A stretch of DNA of 64,000 nt from Lathyrus oleraceus. Lineage: Eukaryota > Streptophyta > Magnoliopsida > Fabales > Fabaceae. Positions 47,086 through 58,566 of this stretch are shown piece after piece (the stretch's first letter is position 1; each line of letters begins with the position of its first letter). A program made the position numbers and the translations under genes. The stretch spans positions 530,738,582 through 530,802,581 of the forward strand of contig NC_066585.1 in the NCBI RefSeq assembly GCF_024323335.1. The letters run 5' to 3'. Under the pieces are notes generated by a model, which did no database searches, was not told the origin of the DNA, and saw only the letters and a program-made list of their open reading frames with translations.

Positions 47086-48214
47086 GAGATAGATATATAT
47101 ATATAGAGAGAGAAAAATGAAATTTCAACTGTACAAATGCTTATGCACAAGGGTTTTATTTATAGAACCACTTGTGTGGGCTGCAAGCTAAAAAGCTCAC
47201 TTAAGTGTATGTGGCCCATATCTTATGATATGCCAAAGTTACTTAAGCGTGTGGTACCTTACCATATTTCGTATTCTACTTACGTACACCGTACCTTACG
47301 ATGTTCTATAATTCACTTAAGTGCACCGTACCTTATGGTGTTCCTTATTTACTCTATCTCTCATCAACTCATCCTTTTATGTGTGACCTTGTAGGTTTTT
47401 GCGATATTAGCAATTATATTAAATCACGTATTTAACATAATAAACAGTGAGCGATATCTAGTAACACATCACTTCTACCCAAGACACGAAAATGTCATGT
47501 GATCTGACAAATCCTTTTGTGATAGTACTTATGTGTATAATTATCCTTTTGCCCCTATGTCTATATTGAACACAAGGTATAGACTGTGTCATCCTTATCC
47601 AGTTCAATATTGGGTTCGTAGACATTTATCTTGTTACGTAGGATGGGCAAATTCCATCTAGGTCACTCATGTCCCTCAGCATGCTTCGTGGAGTACCCAT
47701 CAATTGTCTTTATGATCATCCAGTTACGGACAATGTTTGATCAACAATAAAGCACTCGTCTCTACATCTAGGATCCATAGTGGTTTCAGGTCGAAGGGTG
47801 GTATACACCACTATCACCATGAGAATAACTTATGACACTTTGCATAACATTCTATATGCTATTCTCATAACGGGTCAATCCAGTATAAATATTGCTCCTA
47901 ATATTCATACCTATGTTTAAGACTTTATAACTCCTTATCCATGATCCATGAGATGCGATCATCAGTCTATATACATAACAGTCTTAATGCTTTAATGTTA
48001 TACCACTTCACAACAAATCTCGACTACGGATACTTTAAGAATAGTGTCCTTATGTTTAATGGGATCTCATGATTAAGTCATACTTGATACATTAAACGGA
48101 CTATCTATTATAGGGACTTTATTAAACAAACATAATAAAGAAAAAGTCTTTTATTATTAATAAATGATTCGATACAAGTACCAAAAGTATTGGCCTCTAG
48201 GGCTTACACCAACA
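46822..48214 (-). mobile_element. Solo LTR of the E1/E2 copia family
   Basis: A 1393-bp LTR with TGAAGGAGAATAG at the left and CTTACACCAACA at the right, flanked by the perfect duplication CACCA (46817-46821 and 48215-48219). No internal genes remain, so recombination between LTRs is likely. Orientation is minus like E1 and E2. The TATA position is altered (TTATTTATAG in +, about 47156). Confidence 0.9.
47055..47112. repeat. GATA microsatellite inside the solo LTR
   Basis: Runs of GATA followed by TA and GA repeats replace the GAGAGA tract found here in the other LTRs and account for part of the extra length of this LTR. Confidence 0.9.
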
Positions 48215-48423
48215 CACCAGAATTTCACACCAGCCACCATTGCATCATGTCAGCACTCAAAGACCCCAAACACCTCAAGGAAATCATGGGAGACCTCGAA
48301 GACAGGCTAACACACCTAGATGTGGAACATGGGGGCATTTCAATCGGGAGAGTCATTGTTTTCTTGTCAATTTTATGTATTTTAACTTTATATTATAATA
48401 TTATTTTTCATTTAACTATTTAA
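48215..48423 (+). pseudogene. 3' remnant of the PMD region
   Basis: The sequence continuing after the solo LTR keeps the base style of the PMD tail (CACACCAGCCACCATTGCAT) and an open stretch to 48423. No recognisable domain; it is assigned to the PMD gene only because it is what the LTR interrupted. Confidence 0.4.
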
Positions 48424-48940
48424 TTTAATTAATTATAAATATAAAATATAAAATATAAAAAAAATATACATAGTGTGTGCACCAATGCATGTGTCTTCAA
48501 GGCAGGCATGCGCCCATCCCTATGGCGTCTATGCTCATTTGCAATGCATGCATGCGCCAATGGATAGGGAGCCTCCTTTGAGTGGCAATTAGATGCGTCA
48601 ATTTAACTGACGCATAAGTAATTAAAGGTGATTATTTCGATAATTAATTTGAAAAATAGGTTATTTTAGTATTTAAATTGAAAAATATGGTTATTTTAAA
48701 AACAAAATTAGTTACTTGAAGTATATGAACTCATTTTTACTCTTTTCTTAAATTCTAACAAGACTATGTTTCTATTTTATTAAGCTACCGAACAAAATAA
48801 GTCTAGGAAAAAGACTATGTTTCTATTTATTTTATTTTATTATCTTTGTGATCTCACAGTAAATTATGTTTATTTATATTATTAATTTTATAAAATATTT
48901 AACCTGATGATTATCATGATGATTGTGTTAATTTCTAGAT
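48424..48940. repeat. CATGCATG-rich block, right, and AT-rich flank
   Basis: 48476-48620 contains GGCATGCGCCCAT, CAATGCATGCATGCGCC and ACGCAT phrases akin to the blocks at 25366 and 44230. The rest is AT-rich without genes. It could be the right subterminal region of the PMD-carrying transposon. Confidence 0.45.
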
Positions 48941-50918
48941 GAATATGTCATCAATTCTGGTAGTCGATTGTGTTGATAAATGGGTGAACAATATCCATAA
49001 AAAAAAGTGCAAGATGGGTATTGTCAACATTGAACCTCACTTGTAAATGAAGTTTGAATCTGAAATGATGGTTTATGACTTTTATAATGAGTATAGTAAA
49101 AGAAATGAATTTGGTATTCATAGAGAGTATGCAAATAAAAGTAGAATATATGGAGTTTTGACTTCAAGAAGATTCATATGCTTTAAAGAAGGTATACAAG
49201 GTGTTGACAAAAGACAACATTCGGGGGAACCTAGAGCAGAAACCAGAACGAGTTATCAAGCGCGTATGGTTATTTCACTTGATCAAAAGATAGTGAAGTA
49301 TAAATTTGTTGACTATATAGCTCAACGTAACCATCCTCTTCAACCTCTAGATTATGTTTATATGATCCGCTCTAATCGACGCATTTATGAATCACAAACA
49401 TCCCAAATGGTATTGGTAGATGAATCTGTTTTAAAACCAAAGGATGTACATGAATATATGTCCAAGCAAGTCGAAGGAATAAATAATATTGGTTTTACAA
49501 GACGCGATCTTAAGAATTACCTTTGAACCAAAATGAATCAATCACTAAAGTATGATGAAGTGGGTCCGTTGATGATGTATTTAAAACAAGAGAGTGAAAA
49601 TCCCTCATTTTTGTGACTTTCAAATGAATGTTGAGGAGTAAATAAAAATATATTTTGGACGGATGCACAAATGATAAATGATTATGGGTACTTTGGTGAT
49701 GTTATCACTTTTGAGACCACATACAAACAATCATTTTTGGGGAAACATTTCTATATGATGAAATAACTACTTCTTTTAAGTGGTTATTTGAAACTTTTCT
49801 CAAAGCAATGGGTGGACAAAAACCCAAAACTATTCTAACAAATCAATATGCCACAATGGCTAAGGCCATTTCTTTAGTTATGCCAGAAACATTTCATGGA
49901 TTATGCACTTGATTTATAAGACAAAACTCTCTAAAGCATGTGAATCATCTATATAAAAAAAGTGTACAATTCATTTCAGACTTTTAAGCATGCATACAGT
50001 TACATGAGGAGGAAGGTGAATGTTTGAATACATGGAATCTTTACTTATTGAGCATAATGTTTCAAAAGGTTCGTGGCTGCATATGATTTTTCAACAGTGA
50101 GAAAAATGGGCATGGAGTTATGTTCAAAAAATATTCATTGCATATATGAGATCTATTCAATTAAGTGAGAGATTTAATGCTGATTTGAAAGGGTTGTCAA
50201 TGGTAAATGGAACAACAAGTCTGGAGAGAAATATGAGTCAAGACATAATTTATCTAAATTGAAATGAAGAAGGCTTGTATGCTCATACAAGCTGGAAATG
50301 CTTACACTCCAATAATTGTTTAGAAATTTTAAGAGGAATATCAAAATACTTGCATAAAGAATATGAATGAATGAATGTATGTTGTTATAAACTATGATAA
50401 TGAAAAAGAGATGATAGTAGTGGGCAATCCTATGGAACAAAAATTCTCTTGTGATTGTCATAAATTTGAGACACATGACATCTTATGCTGTCATACTTTG
50501 AAAGTTTTGAATGTGATGAATATTAAATTAATTCCCTAACACTATATACTAAAGAGATGTGCAAGAGATTCAAGACTGGGAAGTAATCAATATGGTAAGG
50601 GGAGAAATGTTGAATTAGACGAAAAAAAAGCTCATTTTCTGAAGCGAAATAATGATTTATGTGATCGAATGATAAATTGATTACTACAGCCTCAGAATCT
50701 CATGAAACTTACACATTTTTGTCCAAAGTTTTTGAAGAGTCCGACAAAATAATTTATGACATGTTAGCCAAAAAGCATGAGGATGGAGAATCAAGTGGAA
50801 TGGTTCATGTATCAATATCAATTGGATATGATGAAATTGGTACTATTGTCGATGCATAAGGCATAAAGAGGCGAGATTGTTCTCGTAGTAGAAAAAACAA
50901 GATAATTCTTAGGTTAAC
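48941..50918 (+). pseudogene. FAR1-type (MULE-derived) transposase pseudogene
   Basis: FAR1/FHY3-like proteins derive from MULE transposases. An upstream ATG at 48941 is followed by a stop before 49047. The FAR1 DNA-binding region is clear (VYDFYNEYSKRNEFGIHREY, SRRFICFKEG, ETRTSYQARM). A broken transposase core follows (NIFWTDAQMINDYGYFGDV near 49650, then KWLFETFLKAM-like text near 49790) and a SWIM zinc finger with C at 50450 and 50456, and C-H at 50489-50494. A coiled C-terminal piece lies at 50677-50859. Multiple stops and shifts make it a pseudogene. Confidence 0.8.
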
Positions 50919-51677
50919 AGATTAGATAGAAAGGGAAAGAGACACTCACAAACAAATCAAAATTTTCTTTCTTCTTTTTGTCAATTATGACTTTTTTTTG
51001 TTGCCTTTTTGCCAATTATACAACAACATGACAACCTTAGTGAATTTTTTTATAGGACACTGCTTAAAGAGGGAAAAAAATCACATATTAAGCTGCATGT
51101 TTGAAAATAGCTTCATTTTATGGATACGTCAAAACTACAACGTACCACAACAATACATACTTGCGATCTTTAATCACAAACAACACTACATGTCCCCACA
51201 TCTTTAATCATAAACAACATATACATATTTTTCATCTTTAATCACAAACAACAAATTATAGACTTGCAGTCTATAACACGATTCAACAAAGGAATAATAC
51301 AACGACGAAGATAGAGAAACTGAAAAATACAATGATGAGATGGATGAGTTCATGGAAGCGAAATGGATGAGAGATCCGAGTTCACGAAGGTTGGATTTTT
51401 GAGTTTGTGGCGGCGAGAGATCCAAGTCACACTGGCGAAATATTTGATTTCACGGCGGTGAGAAATATGAGTTCACATCGGTGAAAGGGAAAAGAAATTT
51501 TAAAGTGAGAAAGAAGAACACAAATAAGATTTAAGTTTTTAAGAATCTTTGAGTGTGTGAGGAAGAAGAACAAAACATATATTTTGGTATATTTTTATTT
51601 ATTACCAAAAGAAACACTTACTTTCAAACTTCTAATCAACATTTTTAAGAAATTTAATGACCATGTGACATGTTATA

Positions 51678-51679
<2 letters not shown>
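50919..51679. other. Unassigned stretch
   Basis: No convincing gene. 51280-51500 reads on the minus strand like a leader with CTCGCCGCCAC and repeated GGATCTCTC phrases, possibly the end of the FAR1-type transposon. Confidence 0.25.
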
Positions 51680-51727
<48 letters not shown>

Positions 51728-51739
51728 TATATATATATA

Positions 51740-51813
<74 letters not shown>

Positions 51814-51836
51814 TATATATTATATATTATATATAT
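51680..51836. repeat. Long TA microsatellite
   Basis: Almost uninterrupted (TA)n for about 150 bp, with a few extra T or A bases. It can form cruciforms and its length is probably variable. Confidence 0.95.
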
Positions 51837-51884
51837 AAAGAGGCATGGGTAACTAGAAATTTATCTAAATGGAGTAGATACACA

Positions 51885-52076
51885 CTCCTCTTCATGGTTC
51901 TGAGGGTAGTAGTGCTACCCGTAAACTTCCATAAACATGTCATCCCCAAAAATCACCCTCGCGCTACTTCTTTATGGAAGACATACTTGATGAAGAAACA
52001 CAAATTCTTGGACAAAGAAGGAATAAACTTTCCATAAACATCCTTGACAGTCGGATTCTGAAATATTACCCCCCCC

Positions 52077-52122
<46 letters not shown>

Positions 52123-53287
52123 AGTTGGACAACTACAACGGGACCAGGGGTCCAAAGGAGCACATTGAACATGCCGACCTTCAGTTAGAATGACAAATTG
52201 TATGTTTTGAGAAAAATTGAGGTTAGAAGTGGCCAGAAGCTTGCGTGATCTTTTTGTTAGAGATCAAGCCCGCATTATCTATAAAGAAAAGGTTTTAGCT
52301 GAAGAATTAGAAAATGGTTGAGGTTCATGAAACTGGACGACTAGTTGATCGATAGAGAGACTTCAACTAAAGTTTGGACGAAGGAGCCTGGGGACCTTGG
52401 TAAAGGTTCTCATGATACACTCCCTTGAACATGTAAAGAGAAAATATTTTGTAGGAGTTTGCTAACAGTGAGTTCAAACAAGCCATGATAAGAAATCCGT
52501 ACATGGTAAAGTAATCAACTAGAACTAATACGATAAACTTCTACAATTTCCATAATATCCATGGGCACAATAATAACGAATGTGTAAACTTGAAAGGAGA
52601 AATTAAATAAATAATTATTAAATGAAGGCTAACTCGATGTACCTAAAAGGATGGTCAAAAGGATGATTGTGGCATAAGAAAAGAATACATGAAGTGAGAC
52701 AAGTCCCCAAGAAAGAAGTGATCCCTTCATCAGGAAAAGTCATCCTCGAAAAATACAATCAAAGCGGTAACTGAGACCAAGAGGAGGAAGGAAATTAGTG
52801 ATGAGATAGAAGAAAACCGGAGATGGAAACACCAATTCATATTGTTAATCATATGAGGTCTTCCTTGACCAAAGAATCCTTTTAAAGGGATCGTTAAACG
52901 AAAGACTAAAGAGATGATGAAGATTCTTAGGATCAAGGATAGAGAGAAAGTAAATTGTATCCTGAATGAAAATTTTCCTCTGGTCGTAAAGACAACCATG
53001 TCCAATTTTGACGTGTTAAGATTCCTCAATGATGGAAGAAGCTCATGTGACATCATGTACGCAGAACTATTATGGAAGCTTAGGCATAAGAAAGAAAGTG
53101 TATCTCCTTACATGGGCTCCGATCTATACCGAGTTATTGGTTACCATCAAAGAAGGAATGGATACTAGGACACTAGATGCACAACTTCTAGTAATCTCAT
53201 GCAAGAGCGCCTGCAACCGCATTTCAGGAAGACCCTTCGTCGTGATGCTAGACACCATGGCCTTCCCAGTCCACCTAAAAATGAAGT
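51885..53287 (+). pseudogene. gag and protease of Tat-like family T2, copy B
   Basis: Up to about 52555 it is homologous to copy A (24011-24860). Further on it encodes a protease region: NCILNENFPLVVKTTMSNFD, then LNDGRSSCDIMYAELL (about 53020), where the catalytic triad glycine context is altered (DGRSS), and DTRTLDAQLLV and GRPFVVMLD (53160-53250), matching the LGRP-type block of Tat proteases. Many stops occur before 52900. RT, RNase H and integrase were not found after it. Confidence 0.6.
52069..52120. repeat. Long C homopolymer
   Basis: A C run broken by a single A at 52077, including about 43 uninterrupted C. The homologous site of copy A (about 24400) has a run of A instead. See findings for a possible artefact. 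Confidence 0.95.
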
Positions 53288-54090
53288 AGTGTATCATCCA
53301 CGAAAAAACTTATAACAATATTTACTAACTTGTAAGGAACTAGAAGAATACACAAGACCCTACAACACATCCAAGATGCGACACCAGTTGGAAGGAGAAA
53401 GAAAGCACATCAAAAGTTAATGTAGCACACCTTGGAAAACACTTAGAGATAATGGAATTCATTAATCATAGTTGAGGGCTAATGCCCCATAAAGTATAAC
53501 ATGAATTGTTCTAACTTGGTGAATATAAGTGAGATAATCTAAAACAATTAAAGAACAATATTGACGTAGCATATAACTCGAGGTATACAAGACAACCCAA
53601 GACCACCGAGACGAATAAAAAATGCTTACTTTGCTTTGGGTAAATAATTTTAATCATACATGTGATATCCAGGTTATCATGTAATTTTTCATACAATAAT
53701 AAAGGTTATGCGAATAAAGATGACATACCATGAAACAAAATGGTGACCCAAACTCACACCTCTCTCAAAATCTAGTCACACAAGAGTGCATGAGGTGAAC
53801 CCTCATTACATCAGCCTCAAATCAATTATGAACTTTGGGGAAGGGAAGAGGAACACACCCTTGGTTGTCTGCTTTTCTCAAAGACGTCCAATAAATTTTG
53901 GGTCTGACCTTAATGTACATCCAAATCCCAAATAAACTAGCTTAGGAGATGGAATAATAAGCTTTAAAAGTAAACACGACAGTAAGCATATAAAAGAAAT
54001 AATATTTCAGAACAAGGATTTTACAATTACATCATACAAGCATTTGTTTATAAATAATATTAAGGGAAAACATAGTCCATAAAAAAATAC
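53288..54090. other. Non-coding or heavily decayed part of T2 copy B
   Basis: No domain recognised. It lies between protease and the antisense ORF, where polymerase would be expected in a complete element. Confidence 0.35.
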
Positions 54091-54948
54091 GTTACGAGTC
54101 CGACTTGTCACTAAGATTCACCATTCTCTTGATATTCACACCCTTGGATGGGAAAATTCCACCTTATTGAAAGCGCTTTCAAAAGAGGCATGCAATACGG
54201 AGTAACCATGTTCCATCGACTTTGCATACTCCTTAAACAAGTTGATATTTTTGGAACATATCTCCCTGAGGTCATTTTGAGCCTTCTTCCAGCCTTCCCC
54301 GGCCTCATTTCAGAATGCCTCCAAATTCATTATCATACTTTGAGAAGAATATAAAGACGTGTTCACTTTGGAAAATGCATCCTTAATATCAGACAACGCC
54401 TTCTGTGCCGATGATAGTGGGACATCCTTCTCCCTTGTTCCTTGGGTCAGCAACTGCACATTCTCACCTAATAAGTGACGATACTCGAAAGCTAACATTT
54501 TATCATTGATCTCCTGTAAGACGTTTCCTTCCTTAAAGAGCTTGTCAAGAAGCCAATCTCATTCTATAATTAAGGCATTCATGCACTCTACGAGCATATC
54601 TTTTTCCTCTAAAAGATGGTCTTCATACATGAATATGTCATATTTTTTTGTAGTTTTAAAGGCCAATAGAGCGGAAACCTTGCGCATATAGTGCAAAATT
54701 TCCACCATTTATTCCTGACAAACAACCTTGGCCTTACCTTAGATGTAAGTGTAATGCTCATTAGAGACAAATGGTTGAAGCTCCCTAACCATTTAAGGAA
54801 TGAGGCAAAGAAGGAGTAACAACGATAAGCTAGCCAGGGTCATTGACCCTCATCGGTTTTGTGCGATGACAATTTCAAGACCTTTCCCTCCACCGGCTGA
54901 TTATGAGGGATTTATGCCTCAAATTGTTCCACAACAAGATGGGTAGGT
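54091..54948 (-). pseudogene. Antisense ORF of T2 copy B, C-terminal part
   Basis: On minus the frame 54498-54310 (MLAFEYRHLLGENVQLLTQG, KALSDIKDAFSKVNTSLYSS) and its continuation to about 54111 look like a coiled-coil protein with heptad-like leucines, after one frameshift near 54310. It is separated from the N-terminal part by the Athila element. Function unknown. Tat-lineage elements are known to carry extra ORFs in antisense orientation before the 3' LTR. Confidence 0.45.
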
Positions 54949-55064
54949 GATCAGTCCATTTTGATGCACGTTCTTCCATGTGAGAACGATAATCCGAGTC
55001 AATTTATCGTTAAACTACATTTTTGAAAAACTATTCGTTTTGATCCGCGTGCGACAGCGGATCA
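54949..55064 (+). repeat. 5' LTR of the Athila-type element, internally deleted
   Basis: Its first 33 bases match the start of the 3' LTR up to TTCCATG, then it jumps to TGAGAACGATAAT and follows the last stretch of the 3' LTR to GCGGATCA. About 940 bases of promoter-bearing LTR are missing. Confidence 0.9.
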
Positions 55065-55067
55065 AAT

Positions 55068-55085
55068 TGGCGCCGTTGCCGGGGA
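55068..55085 (+). other. Athila-type primer binding site
   Basis: TGGCGCCGTTGCCGGGGA, three bases after the LTR, matches the primer site widely seen in Athila/Cyclops elements. Confidence 0.85.
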
Positions 55086-55512
55086 TTCTTGTCGAATTAG
55101 TCAATAGTTTAGTTTTAAGTATTGTGTGTTTTGTTGTTCTGCAATTTCCTGTTATTTTTCTGAATTTTTCTACAGTTTCGCGTTCGGAGTTGCGTCTAGA
55201 GTCAGAAAAAACCGGTTTTTGGAAAATTTGTGTTTGATTGTATAAGTTTTTTGCCTACTGGAAGCAGAAAAATCGTGCGATCAATACTCTAACGTCAAAT
55301 TTGCCAAATTCCTTGTTTTTCTATTTTTAATTAATTTTTTACTGTTTTCATAGTGTCGAAAAAATCCAAAAAAAATCTCAAATTTTTTATTTCACGTCAT
55401 TAGAGTAAGTTTTGTACTTTTGTATTTTTCTGAATTTATTTTAATCGTTTTTCTTCTTTCTATTTGTTTTTGTCTATTTCGGACATGTTGGTATTTCTGT
55501 TTTTTTTATTAC

Positions 55513-56534
55513 ATGGATGATCAAAGAACATTAAGGCAGTTTGTTGCTCCTGATGTTAATTATAATGACTTTTGTATTGAATATTCTGATGTTTCGGTTC
55601 CTTTTGAATTGAAATCTGGTTTAAACACTTGTTTCCAAGGTTTAGTGGTCTTGCAGGTGAGGATCCGCGTGAGCATCTGAAGGAATTTGAGGTTGTGTGC
55701 TCTGCACCTTTTGGACCTTCACTAGAAGATATTATCAAACAAATGGCTGCAAATAATCTCCAGTTTCAACAACAAGTAGATTCTACTTTAAAGACTTTGC
55801 AAACACAGATTGGGCAGCTTGCCACTTTGGTGAATGCCATGCAGCAAGCTCAAGGATCAAACCAACAACCCTTGGAAGAACATTCTGTTTTTCAAATAGA
55901 TTTGATTTCTGAAATTGTTGATGATACTTGTAGTGATTTGTTTGCATCTGATTTTCCATCATTGTCTGGTTTTGATGATGTTTATTCTTGTGATATTTGT
56001 ACTGAAACTAAAATTTGCTCTGTTTGTGCTGAAATTGAGGCTGCCTTGCAAATTGATATTCTTACTGCAGATGAGGTTGCAAATAAAGTTGTTCATGTAG
56101 ATAAAGCTCTTGACATCCTGGATGCCCCAAACACTCCTTCTATTGAGCAGCCACCTTCCCTCGAGCTGAAGCAACTTCCTGAAAATATGAAATATGCTTA
56201 TTTAGAGATGAATGAAAAACTATCGGCTATAATTTCTTCTAACCTTGATTTCGATCAAGAAAATAAGCTTTTGCAGGTTTTAAGGAAGCATTAAAAGACA
56301 TTTGGTTGGACATTGGCTGACATTCCAGATCAGATCACCTTCACGTGTCCATTTGACATTTTTACTTTTAGAAGATTCTTTGATCCTGGAATAAAAGACG
56401 AAGATACTAATAAAAATTTCAAGTTCAATGGACATTACCCAAAACTATTCCATGACAGCCCCACTTTGGAAGAAGAAAATGTAGAATATATCTCTTTGGG
56501 AAAGGCTGCTTATGTGATCACCTATCCTCCTTGA
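55513..56534 (+). pseudogene. Fused gag/RT/integrase remnants of the Athila-type element
   Basis: ATG at 55513 opens an Athila gag start (MDDQRTLRQFVAPDV). After a frameshift near 55630 come FSGLAGEDPREHLKEFEVVC and, across a deletion of the capsid core, EDIIKQMAANNLQFQQQVDS and TQIGQLATLVNAMQQAQGSN. A linker with several Cys follows, then the RT N-terminus (LPENMKYAYLEMNEKLSAII), a stop at 56292-56294, GWTLADIP, a scrap of the RT palm (FTCPFDIFTFRR) joined directly to an integrase-tail-like end (FKFNGHYPKLFHDSPTLEEE). The jumps mark at least three internal deletions that kept the frame. Confidence 0.75.
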
Positions 56535-57042
56535 CTACTCGGGTGTGTTCTTTCCTCTCTCTTCTCTCTCTTATTTTATGTTTGTTTCTTTCATTGAGGA
56601 CAATGCATATTTTAAGTGTGGGGGAGGGAATACTTTATTTTCTTGGTTTTTGTTCTTTGTTTTGTTTTGTTTTTGTTTTCTTTCTAAAAAAATGCATTTT
56701 TGTTGAAAGTTTTAGGCTATAGAATAATTTGAGGTTGGTTTGTAGAGACTTGGGAAAAGTTCACAAGATCGGTATCATTTTAACACCTTAAATCTCCTGA
56801 ATATGAAAATCATTTTGAATACTTGTTATGACATAAGCAGTTCTCATTTTTCTTATAGCTCTTGAGTAGTTTATTTCAGCAGTCAGCATCATCTCACACG
56901 CACTCTACGTAGGGAAGTCGATGAATATAAGTGAGTGCTCCGAAAAAAAAAACAAGGAATGCACCTTCTAAGTTTGGTGACCCTCACCCAGTAACTTAAC
57001 CCAACAGATGTAGAACCTTCAATTTTTTTTTGAAAATAAGAC

Positions 57043-57116
57043 TAGTTGTCAGTTGGTTCAGCGGTTTCTGGTACTGAACTTGGTAGGGCGGATTACGGTC
57101 CGATCCCCCGCAACTA
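57043..57116 (+). ncRNA. tRNA-like 74-nt segment in the Athila 3' region
   Basis: The ends TAGTTGT and GCAACTA can pair over 7 bases (one G-T). CAGTTGGTTCAGCGG resembles a tRNA D-arm and A box, and GGTCCGATCCC resembles the B box and T-loop. The length is exactly that of a tRNA. The T-stem and anticodon stem are poor, so this is a tRNA-derived or tRNA-like element rather than a working tRNA. Confidence 0.4.
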
Positions 57117-57494
57117 CAACTGAATAAACAAAGGGTTATGCCACTTAAGTACCAGAACCCCGTGCAGAAAAGGATCAGAGTCACTAACCGGTCGCCTTGC
57201 TATGAGTGTGTGGAGATAACGGGCTTAATGTGATTGCGCCTGAATGAAAAAGAGCCGAAGAAGGATGAGTAAGTTAGGCTTTAATATAATAACATGATTC
57301 GAGTTGATTTGTGTATTCAGGAGGTTTATGTCTGCATAAATATGGATTAGTGTTCTTACAATGTTCTTAGTGTGCAAGATTAGTACCTATTGAAGCAAAC
57401 TTAATCGAAGATGACTTGTAGCCTAGAATGAGTAACCGTTGATGTGTCTGTGTTTTGTTTTGTTTTTCATTTTGCTCGAAGTGCAAAAGTTCAA

Positions 57495-57507
57495 GTGCGG
57501 GGGAATT
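57495..57507 (+). other. Polypurine tract of the Athila-type element
   Basis: GTGCGGGGGAATT stands directly before the 3' LTR. A similar purine run, GTGTGGGGGAGGGAA at about 56611, follows the coding part and is typical of Athila elements. Confidence 0.6.
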
Positions 57508-58561
57508 TGATCAGTGCATTTTGATGCACGTTCTTCCATGTTTGTACTTAAGCATTTCTTCGGTTTGCTTTGATTATTTTTATGTTTTAATGTGTTTTCA
57601 TAATTTATGTTATTTTTGCACTTATTTAATTTTCAGCATTAGCAGCTTTCGTGAGAAAAATCATATCTTGAGTTAGGAGTATCGGATTGAGACGTGCTAC
57701 CAGTCGATGGAAAGCTAAGAAAAAGATCTATAACTTGTGTTCAGAAGTCGAGAGCTGAATCAGACTGTAGCAGGGCCAGAAAATTCGTTGAAGTTGCAGC
57801 ATTAGTTTTATTTAAGTTTTGGGTCATTAGTTTTGGGCTTGAGTTATGTTTTCGATCCAGTTGGGTTGTAAACCAAATTCCTTGTTTTCCATATACCTAG
57901 CAGCCGCATAACATTAGGAGGAGGACTATTCGAGAAATACTTGAAAGCTTTGGCAAGAATTCTCATGAAGAACTAATCGATCCAAACAATTTGCTGTATT
58001 CGGGTTCCGATACCTTGAGATTTTAGTAATTCTTATTCAGGTTTTTTATTCCTTTCAATATTAATATATGTATTTTGTTTGCTTAATCCGATTTACATAT
58101 GCTATATTGATTTAATTCGATTGATTGTGTGATCCTAACTATAGTCGCAATTTCGTTTGCTTAATTCGTTATCGAGTCCGTTTAATTCATGTTTGCTTAA
58201 TTCATGAAACTTAATCCCGTTTGCTTAATTCGGATAATAGGAACATACAACTTATACTATCAATTGCGCTTGTCAGTTGATGTTATAATCGAATAGGAAT
58301 ATTTAATCTGCGGTTGGAATTATGATAGTCGATGATAGGCAAAGACCGAATCAGTAAATTGTTGCTACAGCTTATTTTATAATCACTTTTAAAAATCTAT
58401 TTTTTTAATTGAATCCTAAATCAACCAAAACCCCATTAATCGTTACTATCATTGGTTAATTCATTCAAAAATCCTTGTGAGAACGATAATCTGAGTCAAT
58501 TTGTCGTTAAACTACATTTTTGAAAAACTACTCGTTTTGATCCGCGTGCGACAGCGGATCA
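57508..58561 (+). repeat. 3' LTR of the Athila-type element
   Basis: Runs from TGATCAGTGCATTTTGATGC to GCGACAGCGGATCA, 1054 bp, without coding sequence. Several TTTGCTTAATTCG-like phrases recur at 58078-58225. Confidence 0.85.
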
Positions 58562-58566
58562 GTAGG

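Larger units (their letters stand above)
54949..58561 (+). mobile_element. Compact non-autonomous Athila-type element
   Basis: A 3613-bp element flanked by the perfect duplication GTAGG (54944-54948 and 58562-58566). It begins TGATCAGTCC and ends CAGCGGATCA. PBS TGGCGCCGTTGCCGGGGA is typical of the Athila branch. The coding part holds only fragments of gag, RT and integrase tail, so it cannot move alone. Its 5' LTR is reduced to 116 bp while the 3' LTR has 1054 bp. Confidence 0.85.

Noticed and set aside
51974..52172. Poly-proline and poly-glycine ORFs
   Set aside because: They are direct translations of the C homopolymer.
57043..57116. Functional tRNA gene
   Set aside because: The T-stem and anticodon stem do not pair well, and the segment is inside a retrotransposon; kept only as tRNA-like.
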